DNA from: Paraescarpia echinospica | Taxonomy: Eukaryota > Annelida > Polychaeta > Sabellida > Siboglinidae | Direction of reading: 5' to 3' | DNA: 64,000 bases | NCBI GenBank assembly: GCA_020002185.1 | Contig: CM034544.1 | Coordinates: 5,306,054-5,370,053 of the forward strand | In this document: one piece after another, positions 35,490 through 46,266 of the stretch | Layout: the number at the start of each line of letters is the position of its first letter | Numbering within the stretch: the first letter of the stretch is position 1 | Program-made: the position numbers and the translations under genes | Notes under the pieces: generated by a model | Seen by the model: only the letters and a program-made list of their open reading frames with translations | What the model was told of the DNA's origin: nothing | Database searches by the model: none

Positions 35490-36690
35490 ATGTGTTTCCG
35501 TATCCGCCCGCTGTAGATCCTGCCAGTTTATTGGAGGCCTTCTTTTCTAACTTACACGTCCTCTGGGTCCCAAATGTTTCCCAAGTACTGGGAAGAGATA
35601 TTGAACGGTCGTTAAGACCATGTTCTTCCTTACCCCTGTCTCAACCGTCTTCCGACTTGTTACCTAACGCCAACACATACGGACCAATTTGCACAATGCC
35701 GTATGCTCCATTTATTGGAGACGTTGACCAGTTAGATAACTGATTCAACAATTATAGTAATATAATCATCCGGAGTGCCCGGATGCAGTGTACCTTGTGC
35801 AAATCTGGTACATCTGGATGGAGTGAAGGAAGCAACTGACTGGTGAAAGCATGGGTTGCATAGTTGTGCCTCTCCTTCCGAAACACAAACGAAAAGCAAT
35901 GACCACAGACTCCCGTTTGCTCTCCAGAAACGGACTACAGCTGGATGACGTTTGCCTGTATTATGCGTAAGTAAGCAACACAAAAAAACTGCAAGAATTA
36001 AATACCCATAACAGAAATTGTAAGTATGATATAAATATAATTTGTACAAATAATACGTAAGATCATAACATAGATTGAAGACAAAAACAAATCTGCGTAC
36101 AAATTGTTCTATAAATTATAATGATTGAAAGTTTGTCGGCATGTTACAGTCGCTTAAATACGGTAAAAGTACTGGTCTTGTGATCGGTTTATTTGATCAT
36201 CGGTCGCATTTGGAGGGCGGCTGCCTAAGACAGGTGGTCTACTGTAATAATACTAATATAGATTGCATTTACGAAAATATAAACAATGACATTTTATAGT
36301 TTTAGTAATTTCACAGGTTTTGTCGATTGCTTAATATAAAATATGATGATTCTGCACACATTTTGTTTCATTAATTCCTAATGTTTATTAATACATCTCT
36401 CAATTTAAATTCGATGCAATTGTGGATAGGATTTTGTATTGATCATTGAATGGACACACACTAATGTTTAAACAGTGTTACATAGATCAAATTACACAAT
36501 ATTTCCTGGAATCATGGGACGTGTGCAAAAGCGGTACTTACGAAGAACAACTGATGTTCCGGAGACCAACTATGCATGGGATAAATGCTAGGGGTAATGT
36601 AATCAAGTATTGCCATGTTCACGCATAGTTAAACCGATTTACTTAAGCGATCTAACTTCGCGTGTAGACAATTAACTACAACAATACTCA
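35490..36690. other. No confident gene
   Basis: A short frame at 35,492-35,743 (83 codons, proline/serine/leucine-rich, ending VDQLDN) is unrecognised and has no supporting features. The rest is AT-rich with short chance frames. Confidence 0.4.
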
Positions 36691-36870
36691 TAGTAATAAT
36701 AATAATAATAATAAGGTAAATTCTTTTGCGTCAATAAATCCTAGAAAACCAAGCTCATAGGCATACGAAAACAAAAGGGTTAGTCAATCTCAACAAATTA
36801 CATAGCTTGGAACAATTATAGAAAGGACGCGTGGAGTTCCGAACGTTTGTACGTCATAAACTGGGTTGCA
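36690..36870 (-). mobile_element. L2-tail-like SINE or LINE 3' fragment
   Basis: An (AAT)n run at 36,696-36,715 is followed by TTCTTTTGCGTC, CCAAGCTCATAGGC and AGGGTTAGTCAATCTCAA, similar to 12,285-12,370. The next stretch (AAGGACGCGTGG, ACGTCATAAAC) also resembles the outer end of the RTE-like repeat at 43,080-43,140. Confidence 0.45.
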
Positions 36871-37043
36871 GTTAAATCGCTTAAACTTGTTCTGTAGAAC
36901 ACAGCATTAGACCCAATTCTTATGAGGATCGGCAATGAGATTAGTTGAGTAGCGCCACTTTTGGGAGTGTGATCATACAGTCTAGACATGAACATTGAAC
37001 GTCAGAGCGTGAAGCATCGAGGAAGGTAGATGTTAACGTCATA

Positions 37044-37051
37044 TGACGTCA
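37044..37051. promoter_or_regulatory. Perfect cAMP-response element TGACGTCA
   Basis: The palindromic CRE octamer lies 204 bases upstream of the cysteine-rich gene's ATG, with a half site (ACGTCA) ten bases before it. Presence of the octamer is certain; its function is inferred. Confidence 0.4.
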
Positions 37052-37096
37052 CCGTGTTTCATTGTCGGGAGTGTTTGAAAACGTACCGGTACCAAC

Positions 37097-37141
37097 ATGG
37101 CTGCGTCAACTTCGGCTCACCGTATCTGTCGGATAGCTTAG
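37097..37141 (+). other. Short upstream ORF before the cysteine-rich gene
   Basis: ACCAACATGG is a strong initiation context. The frame encodes 14 residues and stops at 37,139-37,141, 113 bases before the main ATG. If the transcript starts upstream of it, it could lower translation of the main frame. Confidence 0.3.
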
Positions 37142-37254
37142 AAGTGAGACGACCATCTGACCAATAATCGGCTGCGGTCCACCTTGAAGGCATCGACGGC
37201 AGACGGAAGCCACCAACAATCGCGTATGGTGAGAAATCACTGACAGTCAGTACA

Positions 37255-38061
37255 ATGCGAGCCAAATGCAACAACAAGCATAGTTCCAGGCGGACACACA
37301 GCAACAGAAGGTTGGATAAATGCGCAATTCCGTCCGAGGCGTGCTATGTGTCCATTTCGAAAGGCCACCTGACCGACATAAAACACAGACAAGCTGCTAC
37401 CAAACGTGCCACGGACAACAAAGATTCTGAGTGTGACAATAATGTCATCAAGTCGGAATCTATTGCCGCGTCGGCCGACTCAATGATGTGCGTAGCCAGT
37501 CATTCGAGGGGGAAACAAAGCAACGCGTCGTCATGTGGCTCCCGAAGATCTAAAAGTGAACGGAGAAAGCATTATCTGCAGGAGAAGGTGGCAGACCATT
37601 CCGCGGCGTCAACGTCATCGGCCATGCGGCCATCAATAGCTGACGTCTGCCCTGCAGGTTGCAATGTCGGCAAGGTGTGTGGGTCTCTCGAAAGCGCGTC
37701 GGTCGTCATATTCCGCCCAGTGGCCCAGTCGGTGTGTCCGACGTGCGGTCAATGCATGCCTCGCAAACCGGCCGGCCTGTGTCCGACCTGTCACATGTGT
37801 CCCGACTGTCGCCAGTACAGCGGAAAGCGGTCTGGTTCGGCGCGCCCGCGTAGCTCGCGTAAAAAGAAGCGCAAAGTGAAGCGTCGACCCCGGCGTCGTC
37901 CCCAGACCCCGTGCTGCACACCCAGATGCTGCAGGTGTACCTGCCCACGCGTCTGTACTGCGACGTGTTCGCCTTCGACGACTAAACGTGTACCAGCCAA
38001 GAAACGCAGCAGGCAACTAAAACCGTGTCGCGTATGCTACTGCTCGCCTTGTAGGTGTTGA
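37255..38061 (+). CDS. Basic cysteine-rich protein, 268 aa, unknown function
   Basis: The frame is single-exon, GC-rich compared with its AT-rich surroundings, and ends in a double TGA. Residues 1-130 are polar and rich in Ser, Lys and Arg. From residue 132 on there are 23 cysteines in 137 residues, in three clusters: CxxC-type repeats at 132-185 (CPTCGQC, then CPTCHMCPDC), residues 220-238 (PCCTPRCCRCTCPRVC) and 258-268 (CRVCYCSPCRC). Between the first two clusters is a strongly basic stretch, SRKKKRKVKRRPRRRP, at 201-216, a likely nuclear-localisation or nucleic-acid-binding segment. Composition recalls protamine-like sperm nuclear proteins or cysteine-rich structural proteins, while the regular CxxC spacing could bind metal. 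I do not recognise the family. Absence of stops, clear domain structure and biased composition argue it is a real gene, possibly lineage-restricted. Confidence 0.6.
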   Translation: MRAKCNNKHSSRRTHSNRRLDKCAIPSEACYVSISKGHLTDIKHRQAATKRATDNKDSECDNNVIKSESIAASADSMMCVASHSRGKQSNASSCGSRRSKSERRKHYLQEKVADHSAASTSSAMRPSIADVCPAGCNVGKVCGSLESASVVIFRPVAQSVCPTCGQCMPRKPAGLCPTCHMCPDCRQYSGKRSGSARPRSSRKKKRKVKRRPRRRPQTPCCTPRCCRCTCPRVCTATCSPSTTKRVPAKKRSRQLKPCRVCYCSPCRC

Positions 38062-38070
38062 TGAATCATC

Positions 38071-38477
38071 GACACAGCGCTATCCAGCGGTTACTGCTGT
38101 AACCACCGACACAGCGCCATCCAGGGGTTATTGTTGTAATCACCCACACAGCGCCATCGAGCGGTTACTGTTGTAACCACCGACACGGCGTCATCGAGCG
38201 GTTACTACTGTAATCACCCACACAGCACCTTCCAGCGGTTACTTTTGTAACCATCGACAAAGCGCCATCGACCGGTTACTGCTGCAACCATCGACAGAGC
38301 GCCATCCAGCGGTTACTGCTGTAACCACCGACACAGCACCTTCCAGCCGTTACTGCAATATTCACCGACACATCACCCTCTGGCGGTTACTGCTACAATC
38401 ACCATTACAGCGCCCTCCAGCGGTTACTGCTATAACCACCGTCACAGCGCCATCCAGCGGTTGCTGCTATAATCACT
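38071..38477 (+). repeat. 37-bp minisatellite, 11 units, hairpin-bearing
   Basis: Eleven units of exactly 37 bases read GACACAGCGCCATCCAGC then GGTTACTGCTGTAACCACC. Each good unit holds GGTTAC-TGCT-GTAACC, a 6-bp stem with a 4-base loop. Degenerate units continue to about 38,690. The array begins 9 bases after the stop of the cysteine-rich frame, so it would lie in that gene's 3' untranslated region. Confidence 0.93.
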
Positions 38478-38689
38478 GACGCCAGCAAGACCCCAGCAGT
38501 ACCTTTTAGAATCGACACAGTGCCATCCAGGAATAATCACCGGCACCGGACTTACACCAGCAGTACCTAACTGTTGTAGTTACCGACGCCAGCATCTCCA
38601 AGGATTGTTGCTTTAATTACCGACACCAGCGTATTCCAGCGGTTAACTGCCATAACCACGAAAACAGCTATTTTCGAGGGTTAGCGAAG

Positions 38690-40590
38690 GCGCAGTTGCG
38701 CGGGTGTTTGCCAAAATAAAAAAAAACATGCGGAAGGAATGCATGATGAACGTTGATTGGGTCGACGAGGTGCATTGCGGGAAATATTCATCACCCGATC
38801 CACGAAAAACTTCTGATAAACGAAAGACGACTGTTCTACGGATACATTATATCGTTATTGTAGGCAATGTTATCACATATTATGTAGCAAAGGTTGATTT
38901 ATTGGGTAAATGTAAGACCTCGTAGCATCACTCTCTCTATCGCCTGCTACGTATCGGCGCATCGTTCAAACGAACACGCTTATACAATCATATCCTATTG
39001 TGTTGTATACTGTTGGCTTGCGTTGAACGCAACTACCATCTTGTCTTATATGAAGACTATAAATGTTATACATCCACGTAATATTTGAGTCTATGTTTAC
39101 TTTGTGTACTTAGGGGAAACTGACTAAAACCTGTTCGTTAATGCAGTTTACACCCAACACGTCGTGCTAATAAGTACATAAACTATACCAGTGTTTTATT
39201 AGTAATTATGTTTAGTTTGTGATTGTTTTACATTTGTATCTTTTTTGTTTTTAAATTATGACAACAAATTATCACAAAACGCATCCCGTTATATTTTGTG
39301 TTGATTCAATAGTTGCAAAACGCACACACCAGAAATAATACATTGCTCACGTAGCCACTGTCTAAACACTTTATTGTGAATTAAGAACAGCTGCATTTAA
39401 CCAATAAAATACCTGGGTATTTGAACGCCTTAGTATCGTACGGGAGACACGTTTTGACTCGCCAGGTGGGTTAAGCAACGGGACATTTTTCGACCAATGA
39501 GCGACGAGTACGTTTCCTCGTGTTCAACCAGCGGCGTGTAATGGCGTCCAGTTTGCCGGCGGCAGAAATGTCTGCAAATTAGTGCAGCTGTCCGCTTTTT
39601 CATAACGAAACATCAATAATTAAGGCAAGTATATTTCTGTATTTAGGAGCTGGTAAAGTAAGAATTTGATCAAGTCTCCACAACTTACGTAATAGCACTG
39701 TAAAGTTAACCGACATAAAACCATAACACAACTCACAACTAACAAGCTACCTTCATCTTAGTCAGAAAGTCATGTTTTGTCTGTTTAGCCTTAAGTTAAG
39801 TAATTACTATATAAGTACCATAAGCGACATGTATTTTATGTCGATCATGGCAATAAAGTATATGCATCTGTACCGCCAACAACGTGCCCCCCCCCCCCAC
39901 CCCCACCCACTACTATCTGGTTTTGTTGGCTGGGGGTGTTCCCAGAAGATTCGTTTTAGTGTTTCTAAAACACATAGTGTGCGTTTTGAGCACAAACCCG
40001 TTTGTAGCTTACAATGTGATTGTTCGGATGTGAAAAATCATTAGTCATTGATTTAACTAGGAACAACGTTCACCACCTGACGGGATGCTTTGGTTGCTGA
40101 CAGTCGTGGCAGTTGTTTGTTCAAAATGACGAAGGCTGGCGAGAATGTGAAGTTCACGTCCATCGATAGGCCGTAGTCGTGGTTGTTTAGAATTGTCAAA
40201 TAATATTCATATTGCTATATGCTGTTGGCATGAGGATAGACATGTGTAAGCATTAATTTGTCAGCGTCTGTACTTCATGTTGCCAAGTTCATGACGGAGG
40301 GGCCGTTTTGCCGAAGTATCATGCGATTGCTAAGATACGTAATACGTATTACGGGCACATTGTGGTTTACGTTCTGAACAACCTATTTACCGCATACAAG
40401 GCGAAAATATTGATATATTATATGGGGTATTTTGAAAAGGTAGAGAACTTTCATTTATTCACAGGGTCGTAACCAAATACCTAGAAGATTAAATTGGCGC
40501 TCGAGATTCAAGCCGTTTAAGGGGCGTCTATAAATAACAATGATGTCTATTTATGCCGTGTCCACAAAACAGAAACCCTTAAGATACTAT
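38690..40590. other. No confident gene; possible promoter-like patch at 39.48-39.6 kb
   Basis: Mostly AT-rich DNA. A CpG-richer patch has a CCAAT box (39,494-39,498) 43 bases before an ATG (39,541) that opens a 13-codon frame beginning MASSLPAAEMSAN. A poly-C tract lies at 39,888-39,910. No longer gene could be recognised. Confidence 0.35.
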
Positions 40591-41340
40591 TACTTTAAAC
40601 GGGTTTAAGGAGTGCAATTGTTCACCACGCCACGCATCCTTTTGCAGTTGTACGTCCACTATGAAGTTAAGCCGCCTAGTTACTCTTACTCTTGCGCTCT
40701 GTGTGAACGCAGCATAAGTCGTTCATTGTTCTGGTTGGCCACTTGGGTCGAATTCTGTTGATCAATTCTGGGATCTACTCTGTTCAGTGTAATCTTCGCA
40801 ACGATAGACCTCAGATTAATTCCTCTGTAATTTCCATACGTAAACCGACATATTTTTTTATCAGAATGATGTACAGAGCTAAACACTGGTACTACAGCTG
40901 TTTCTTCCCTTTCATCAAGGCTTTATTACAGAACTCAAAAACGATGTCGTCCAGGCTGCAGTATTTTAGATTTACAGATGGTATTCCATCCTTCGGCAAC
41001 GGTTTTCTTCGGTCAGAAATGTCTTGGCCTTCTTATACTCCTTCCTCTCAAACGGCCCTTCTTTGATGTTCACTTGTGTAGAACAGGTTGGACCTCTTCG
41101 TCCCCGCCGCCCAGTGTCTGCTGCACTAACAAGCAATAGTAACTTCAGGGATGTTGCTGCTAAGGTTTTCTTTATGCTCAATGTTGTAGGCAATGTCCGT
41201 GTTCTTCTTGGCCTGGTCGTAGCTCATTCTGTTGTCAGTTGTGATGTTTTGGTGTTAGACATTGTAAGCCTCTTCAACCTTTGCTGGATGGTGTGACCTT
41301 CGGGACAATTGAGTGCATTTTCCTTTACTGCTTCATAAAA
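40590..41340 (-). mobile_element. RTE-like LINE reverse transcriptase fragment
   Basis: On the minus strand the sequence reads EGPFERKEYKKAKTFLTEEN, a SLDDIVFEFCNKALMKGKK stretch (equivalent to the FCNxAL helix before RT) and NYRGINLRSIVAKITLNRV with DPRID (RT block 2, NYRGIxLxSIxAK). Frames are interrupted. Its outer ~390 bases are repeated in reverse orientation at 42,072-43,145. Confidence 0.6.
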
Positions 41341-41902
41341 TACAAGAATTACTTGCTCTGTCGCTCGTATCGTTCCGTTTGTTTAATATGTTGTCTAAAG
41401 CGTTGCATATGTTCCTAACTTCATACGTGTACTATATTTACATTGATGTTAAAGGGACGTGATCTGCTCGTCTACCGGGAATTAGCGGGCATAGTAATTT
41501 GTAACGGGATGGTTGTTGTGTTGAACGTGGGAAAGTTGGACATCGAAGGGTGTGGCAGTTAAAACGTTTCTTAAAAAAATGTAATCTCTTTGTAATGTAC
41601 GCAATTATTAAGCATTTAAGTAATCTTATTCATATGATTATTTCATGTAATTCTATGCCTTTATTTCATTATAATTATGTTTTGTTAATCACTGATGACC
41701 CTGACAATACATCGATCAAATAACTCCGAGTAAGCAGAGTTTCCACTTTGGCCTCGCCTTCACGATCCGTATAAGACGTGCTCGTGAATATTTTGTACTG
41801 TCCGTCAGATTTCGATTAACTACGCCGAGTTAATAGATGCAAGAAAAACGTCATCGCCATGTGTGTGGTTGGGCTAACTACCGCCATGTGAATGAGGTGC
41901 GA

Positions 41903-42040
41903 CCGATAAAATTATCGATAAGTGGAACTTCTGATAACTAGAAAGTTATTAGAAGGTTCCCTTATTGACACCTACGCCCAGGCCCGAGGAAAAAGGTTGA
42001 CTTAACTTGGCGAAAATCAACTTAAATTCCAGGAGGCAAC
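41903..42040 (+). mobile_element. Degenerate MITE copy
   Basis: GATAAGTGGAACTTCTGATA, AACTAGAAAGTTATTAGAAG and GTTCCCTTATTG match the interior of the complete MITE at 44,310-44,493, including its central hairpin. The terminal inverted repeats are not recognisable. Confidence 0.6.
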
Positions 42041-42071
42041 TGCCTCCATGCCCCTCTGTTCCCGCATGTAT

Positions 42072-42246
42072 GCCTGTAGAACTAAAATACTGCAGCCTGG
42101 ACGATATCATTCTTGAGTATTCTAATAACGCCTTGATGAAAGGGAAGAAACCGCTATAGTATCAGTGGTTAGCTCTCTACACCATTCTGATCACACAATC
42201 TGTCGGTTTACGTAAAGGAATTATAGAGGAATTAGTCTGACGTCTA
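42072..42246 (+). mobile_element. RTE-like fragment, inverted copy, left part
   Basis: Reverse complement of about 40,800-40,985: CTAAAATACTGCAGCCTGG, CCTTGATGAAAGGGAAGAAA and GTCGGTTTACGTA are shared. It ends at GTCTAT where an L2 fragment has been inserted. Confidence 0.7.
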
Positions 42247-42920
42247 TCTATCTTGGGGTCATGTTCGATGCTGGACTTACAATGGATCAACAAGTCAGTG
42301 CCATATGTAGATATTCTGGTCTGCAAATCCAAAATGTCGGTAAAATCATAAAATTTCTTACGCCAGGAGCTGCCAAACAAATCATCCATTCATTTATAAC
42401 GTCTAGACTGGATGGTTGTAATTCGCTGCTGTTCGGAATTAACTAGTGTTAGCCTCGTAGACTGCAGTGCATTCAGAACACGACTGCTAGTCTAATCACA
42501 CGAACAAGGAAACACGAGCACGCAACACCAGTTCTGAAATCTCTCCATTGGCTTCCCATCCAAGAAAGAATTACGTTTAAAATTCTCCTGATCACCTTCA
42601 AGGCACTCCACGGACTTGCACCGCAATACATTTCCGAGCTTCGTGTTGAATATCAGCCCACACGCTCCCTCCGATCAAATTCTGCTGGTCTGCTGACAGT
42701 ACCAACCACACGCCTCAAGTCTTTCGGAGACCGTGCGTTCTCCAAAGCGGCCCCTATACTTTGGAACAATCTGCCATAGTCAGTCAGACAGTGTGACACT
42801 ATAGCGTCGTTTAAGACGGAGCTGATGACACACCTTTTTAAAATCGCTTTCACTACCTAAATGAGTGACATATAATTGCGAACGTTTTGTAAAGCGCTAT
42901 ATAAGACCTTATTATTATTA
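42247..42920 (+). mobile_element. L2 3' fragment
   Basis: 5'-truncated. The coding remains read LGVMFDAGLTMDQQVSAICR, SRLDGCNSLLFGIN, a stop, then LKSLHWLPIQERITFKILL, HGLAPQYISELR and GDRAFSKAAPILWNNLP followed by a stop and FKTELMTHLFKIAFTT: the standard L2 C-terminus. The 3' end GTAAAGCGCTATATAAGACC and (TTA)n is the typical L2 tail. It splits the RTE-like repeat between GTCTAT and CGTTGCGAAG; the intact site is visible in the other copy at about 40,797. Confidence 0.8.
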
Positions 42921-43145
42921 TCGTTGCGAAGATTATACTGAACAGAGTAGGTCCCAAAATTAATCAACAGAAATCGACCCAAGTGACCGACCAGAACAAT
43001 GAACGACCCCTGCTGCGTTCACACAGAGCGCAAGAGTAAGAGTAACTAGGCGGCTTAACTTCATAGTGGACGTACAACTGCAGAAGGACGCGTGGCGTTG
43101 AGAACAATCGCACGTCTTAAACCGGTTTAAAGCGATTCTTTGTAA
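42921..43145 (+). mobile_element. RTE-like fragment, inverted copy, right part
   Basis: Reverse complement of about 40,590-40,800, sharing CGTTGCGAAGATTATACTGA, ACAATGAACGACC and GGACGTACAACTGCAGAAGG. It ends near the 14-bp palindrome TTAAACCGGTTTAA. Confidence 0.7.
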
Positions 43146-43397
43146 GCTAATATACATTCGAGATATACTGTATCAAAACGTGATAATTTCCCATAGGTAC
43201 TTTCTCTGCTACTTATGTCTCGCATGTTTATGCATAATTATGGTGTTATCTGCGCAAAAATGCCAATAAATAATTGTGTTTACGCGAATCATTTTGAGCG
43301 CGCTGCCACGTGGATGATTAAGTGTGCAACCCGAGTATATTGAATTTCATGCACGCGCAGTGAACCACGGAAAGACCGTTGACGTCTCACAATTAAC

Positions 43398-43412
43398 ATG
43401 TCCGATTCCGAG
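43398..43412 (+). CDS. Possible 5-codon first coding exon
   Basis: ATGTCCGATTCCGAG is followed by GTGAGT, a consensus donor, and preceded by a GC-richer 60-base patch. It would encode MSDSE, a common start of several conserved eukaryotic proteins. There is no other support in the window. Confidence 0.2.
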
Positions 43413-43419
43413 GTGAGTT

Positions 43420-44307
43420 AATTCAAGTTATGGCATTGTAAATAAGCAATTTGTAGACATATGTATGTTTACAGCTATTTTTATAAGTGTAGGAAGCGTA
43501 TGCATTGTTTATTCATCCTGCTTCCCAATGCCGTCAGCCGCGTACCGTTTCGATTAAGTAGAGTTATAACGTCCGCCGACGTCGACGGCTGCATTCGGTG
43601 TCAGCTGGGACGGGGTCTATCGAGCCTTTACTCCTAGTACTAGGCAAGGTCTCGCCTTTCTAGTTAGTAAAACTGCATTGCCCAGTATTTGACATGAATT
43701 GAACGAAAATGCACACTAAATATCAGTATATGCAACCCTAGCAAGAGGATTAACCTAGTCGTGGATGTTATTTTTTGCCTAAATCTGGGACTTGTGATTG
43801 GCTCTGTGTATCAACGGGTCTTGCCTTTCCAAATTCCAGTCAGCCGTTTTTGAAAACTCCCCATTTCCACACTTATTTGAACCGAAACATGAAAATATGA
43901 GATTCGCTTTTTCGCTATTTCTAATTGTACAGCTACGACTATTAATAAACCTGGCTGGCTTGTCATCATTCACTGTAAACGTTTTAGGTTTGTTAAAAAG
44001 TACACAATACCGTGTTACCACGGAATTTTGCGATGCACGAATTTGGGACACTAGCAGATCTGCACTCTTGTATACATAAGTTTTTATCCATGAATATACT
44101 TTTAAAAAGCTCATAATAGATCAGATCAAGCCGTGCTGCTTCATGTGAATAGCACATTTGATATTAATAGTACTCGCCAAAAAACATACAAATTAAACAT
44201 TTATTTTTGACATGTTACTTTACCGTTACTGTACACTTTTGGCGAGAATAGCCCATGTGTATAATTATATATAACATTAATTATTAGAGGAAGAATAAAG
44301 GAAAACA
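43420..44307. other. No recognisable gene
   Basis: AT-rich sequence with short unsupported frames on both strands. Confidence 0.4.
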
Positions 44308-44309
44308 TA

Positions 44310-44493
44310 CAGTGCACTCTGGATAAGGTCGAACCCCCAGGACCCATGACAATACTAATAAGTGGAATTTCTAATAACTAGAAAGTTATCAGAAGGTTCC
44401 CTTATTGGGACCAATGCCCAGGACCGAGGAAACAGATTGAGTTAACTTAGCGGAAGTCAACTTATGTAAGTTGGAGTTATCTGGAGGGCACTG
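44310..44493 (+). mobile_element. 184-bp MITE with TA target duplication
   Basis: The element starts CAGTGCACTCTGGATAA and ends TTATCTGGAGGGCACTG: 17-bp imperfect terminal inverted repeats, flanked on both sides by TA (44,308-44,309 and 44,494-44,495). TA duplication and CAGTG-type ends point to the Tc1/mariner (pogo-like) superfamily. The interior has a 23-base imperfect hairpin centred on AACTAGAAAGTT. There is no coding capacity, so it relied on a transposase elsewhere. Confidence 0.85.
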
Positions 44494-44934
44494 TATATGA
44501 CCAATGCGTATAATTCAATTCAAACGAGCTCGTCGGTCGAAAGAACGCCCGCACGTCGGGCAAACAAACAGCCTTGGCGGTGAGGGTGGTGGCGGGGTTT
44601 CCATCTGAACGGAGGTTTCAAACACCAGGGTTTTTTCAGCTTACCCACTCACCGTAATACAGCGTACTTTAAAGGGGCTTATCAGCTGAATGTTTCCTAT
44701 AACAATGTTCAAGTTTGTTCCAATACTTATCGATGATCTCAGACCACCATGAACACTCAGCGCGGCTTGGTGATAATATATTTTAAACAGGCAAGCCTCA
44801 CCCTTCGTTGATGCACCAGAAGCGTTCTGCTTGCTTTAAACTATCAGCGCACTCGGAAACGTCCACTTAGTAATATCAGAGATCGTATATAGTCTTTGGT
44901 AATATCAACAGAAATCGTACGTACAGTCTATATG

Positions 44935-45115
44935 TATAATGGGTTGGTAGCGCCCTCGCTTAGAAAGCGGGAGAGACACTAAGAGTCATGACCGCTAGAG
45001 GACGCTGCTGGACAGGACTTTACCGTAGAGATGTAGATATATAATAAATATAGGAGACATAGTGGCTCGGTTGGCCGGTAGAAGACCTATACTGAATACC
45101 GTGTGGCTTTAGCGT
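44935..45115 (+). mobile_element. Possible tRNA-derived SINE head
   Basis: TGGGTTGGTAGCGCCCTCGC at 44,939 resembles SINE tRNA-like heads, and TGGCTCGGTTGG at about 45,062 matches the A-box pattern TRGCNNAGYNGG with one mismatch. No convincing B box follows either, so this is tentative. Confidence 0.3.
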
Positions 45116-45329
45116 TTGATTGAAAAATCGTTTTCCCAGTTTCAACATTTTTTTCAAGACGACGAGGCGTACAAAAGCGCATAAATTACGAAATTATAAC
45201 GTTTTTACAGCGATGCATGGCTACAATTAAACGTGTTAAACACAACAGTACGATTAAATGTATTAATTGCTACAGATATAATTTGATGTTATAGACTACA
45301 TATATAATCTTAAAGAATAAGAAGATTAT

Positions 45330-45497
45330 TACATACACTCATACACACATGGACACATACATAAATGTATACATGCATACATAGGCACATAGGTACATAC
45401 ATACATACGTACGTACATACGTGCATACGCATAAACGTACGTACGTACATACATACACACATGCATGCATGCATACATACATACATACATACATACA

Positions 45498-45531
<34 letters not shown>

Positions 45532-45590
45532 CATACATACATACATACATACATACATACATACATACATACATACATACATACATACGT
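45330..45590 (+). repeat. CATA microsatellite
   Basis: Interrupted then almost pure (CATA)n, the cleanest part being 45,465-45,590. The Tyr-Val-Cys-Met frames across it are repeat artefacts. Confidence 0.97.
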
Positions 45591-45740
45591 CGGTGTTTGA
45601 CGTGCGTCGGGTAAGAAAGACGGCACACATGCACTGTGCTGGAACTAACCAACTCCTGGCACTGCGACCATTCACATATGTAGCCTATTCCTGCCAACTT
45701 GTTTTTAAATTCCAGGATATTCAGATCGTTTCCCGTGTCG

Positions 45741-45905
45741 CGCTGTCTTGGATCTTGACATCGGAAGACGGGTCGTGATGCTGTTGGAGATTTATCGCCG
45801 GAACTTCAGCGGTTCAGTCCGTCTCAACACGTCTCCCGTGATGGCACGCTGTCTTGGATAATGACATCGGAAGAAAGGGGCGGGGTGCTGTTGGTGATTT
45901 GAAAA
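45741..45905 (+). repeat. 106-bp tandem duplication
   Basis: CGCTGTCTTGGAT, GACATCGGAAGA and GCTGTTGG recur at an offset of 106 bases (45,741 and 45,847). Confidence 0.7.
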
Positions 45906-46266
45906 GAAAATCCGGGAGATTTGCCTGTATTCCGGAGATACACCCAAAATCCGTGAGACTCTCGGAAAATCCGGGTGAGTTGGCAGGTATACATATGAGT
46001 TAAATAAATTAATACAAAATTGCATCGGCTTCAGTATAATACTACACGTATATCATGTCATGTTCAGTTGTTTGAACATGTTACAAAAGGAAAGGTGAAA
46101 GTTAACACTTATGTGAGTGATCTAAACTAGCACCATTGTATTGTTGCACCTCACAAGGATGACTAATCAAAAAACAGAAAGTGCGAATTATTAATGGAAA
46201 TATTTAAGTTTGTTTGTATACGACGAAGTATTTGTTGTGCAACAGCTGTTGCCTGACCAGGGTTAC

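Noticed and set aside
35492..35743. 83-codon frame as a gene
   Set aside because: No recognisable motif, no splice or promoter support; mentioned only as an unsupported frame.
37633..38016. Overlapping frames on both strands within the cysteine-rich gene
   Set aside because: GC-rich DNA leaves alternate frames open; only the 37,255-38,061 frame spans the whole region with structured cysteine spacing and an ATG.
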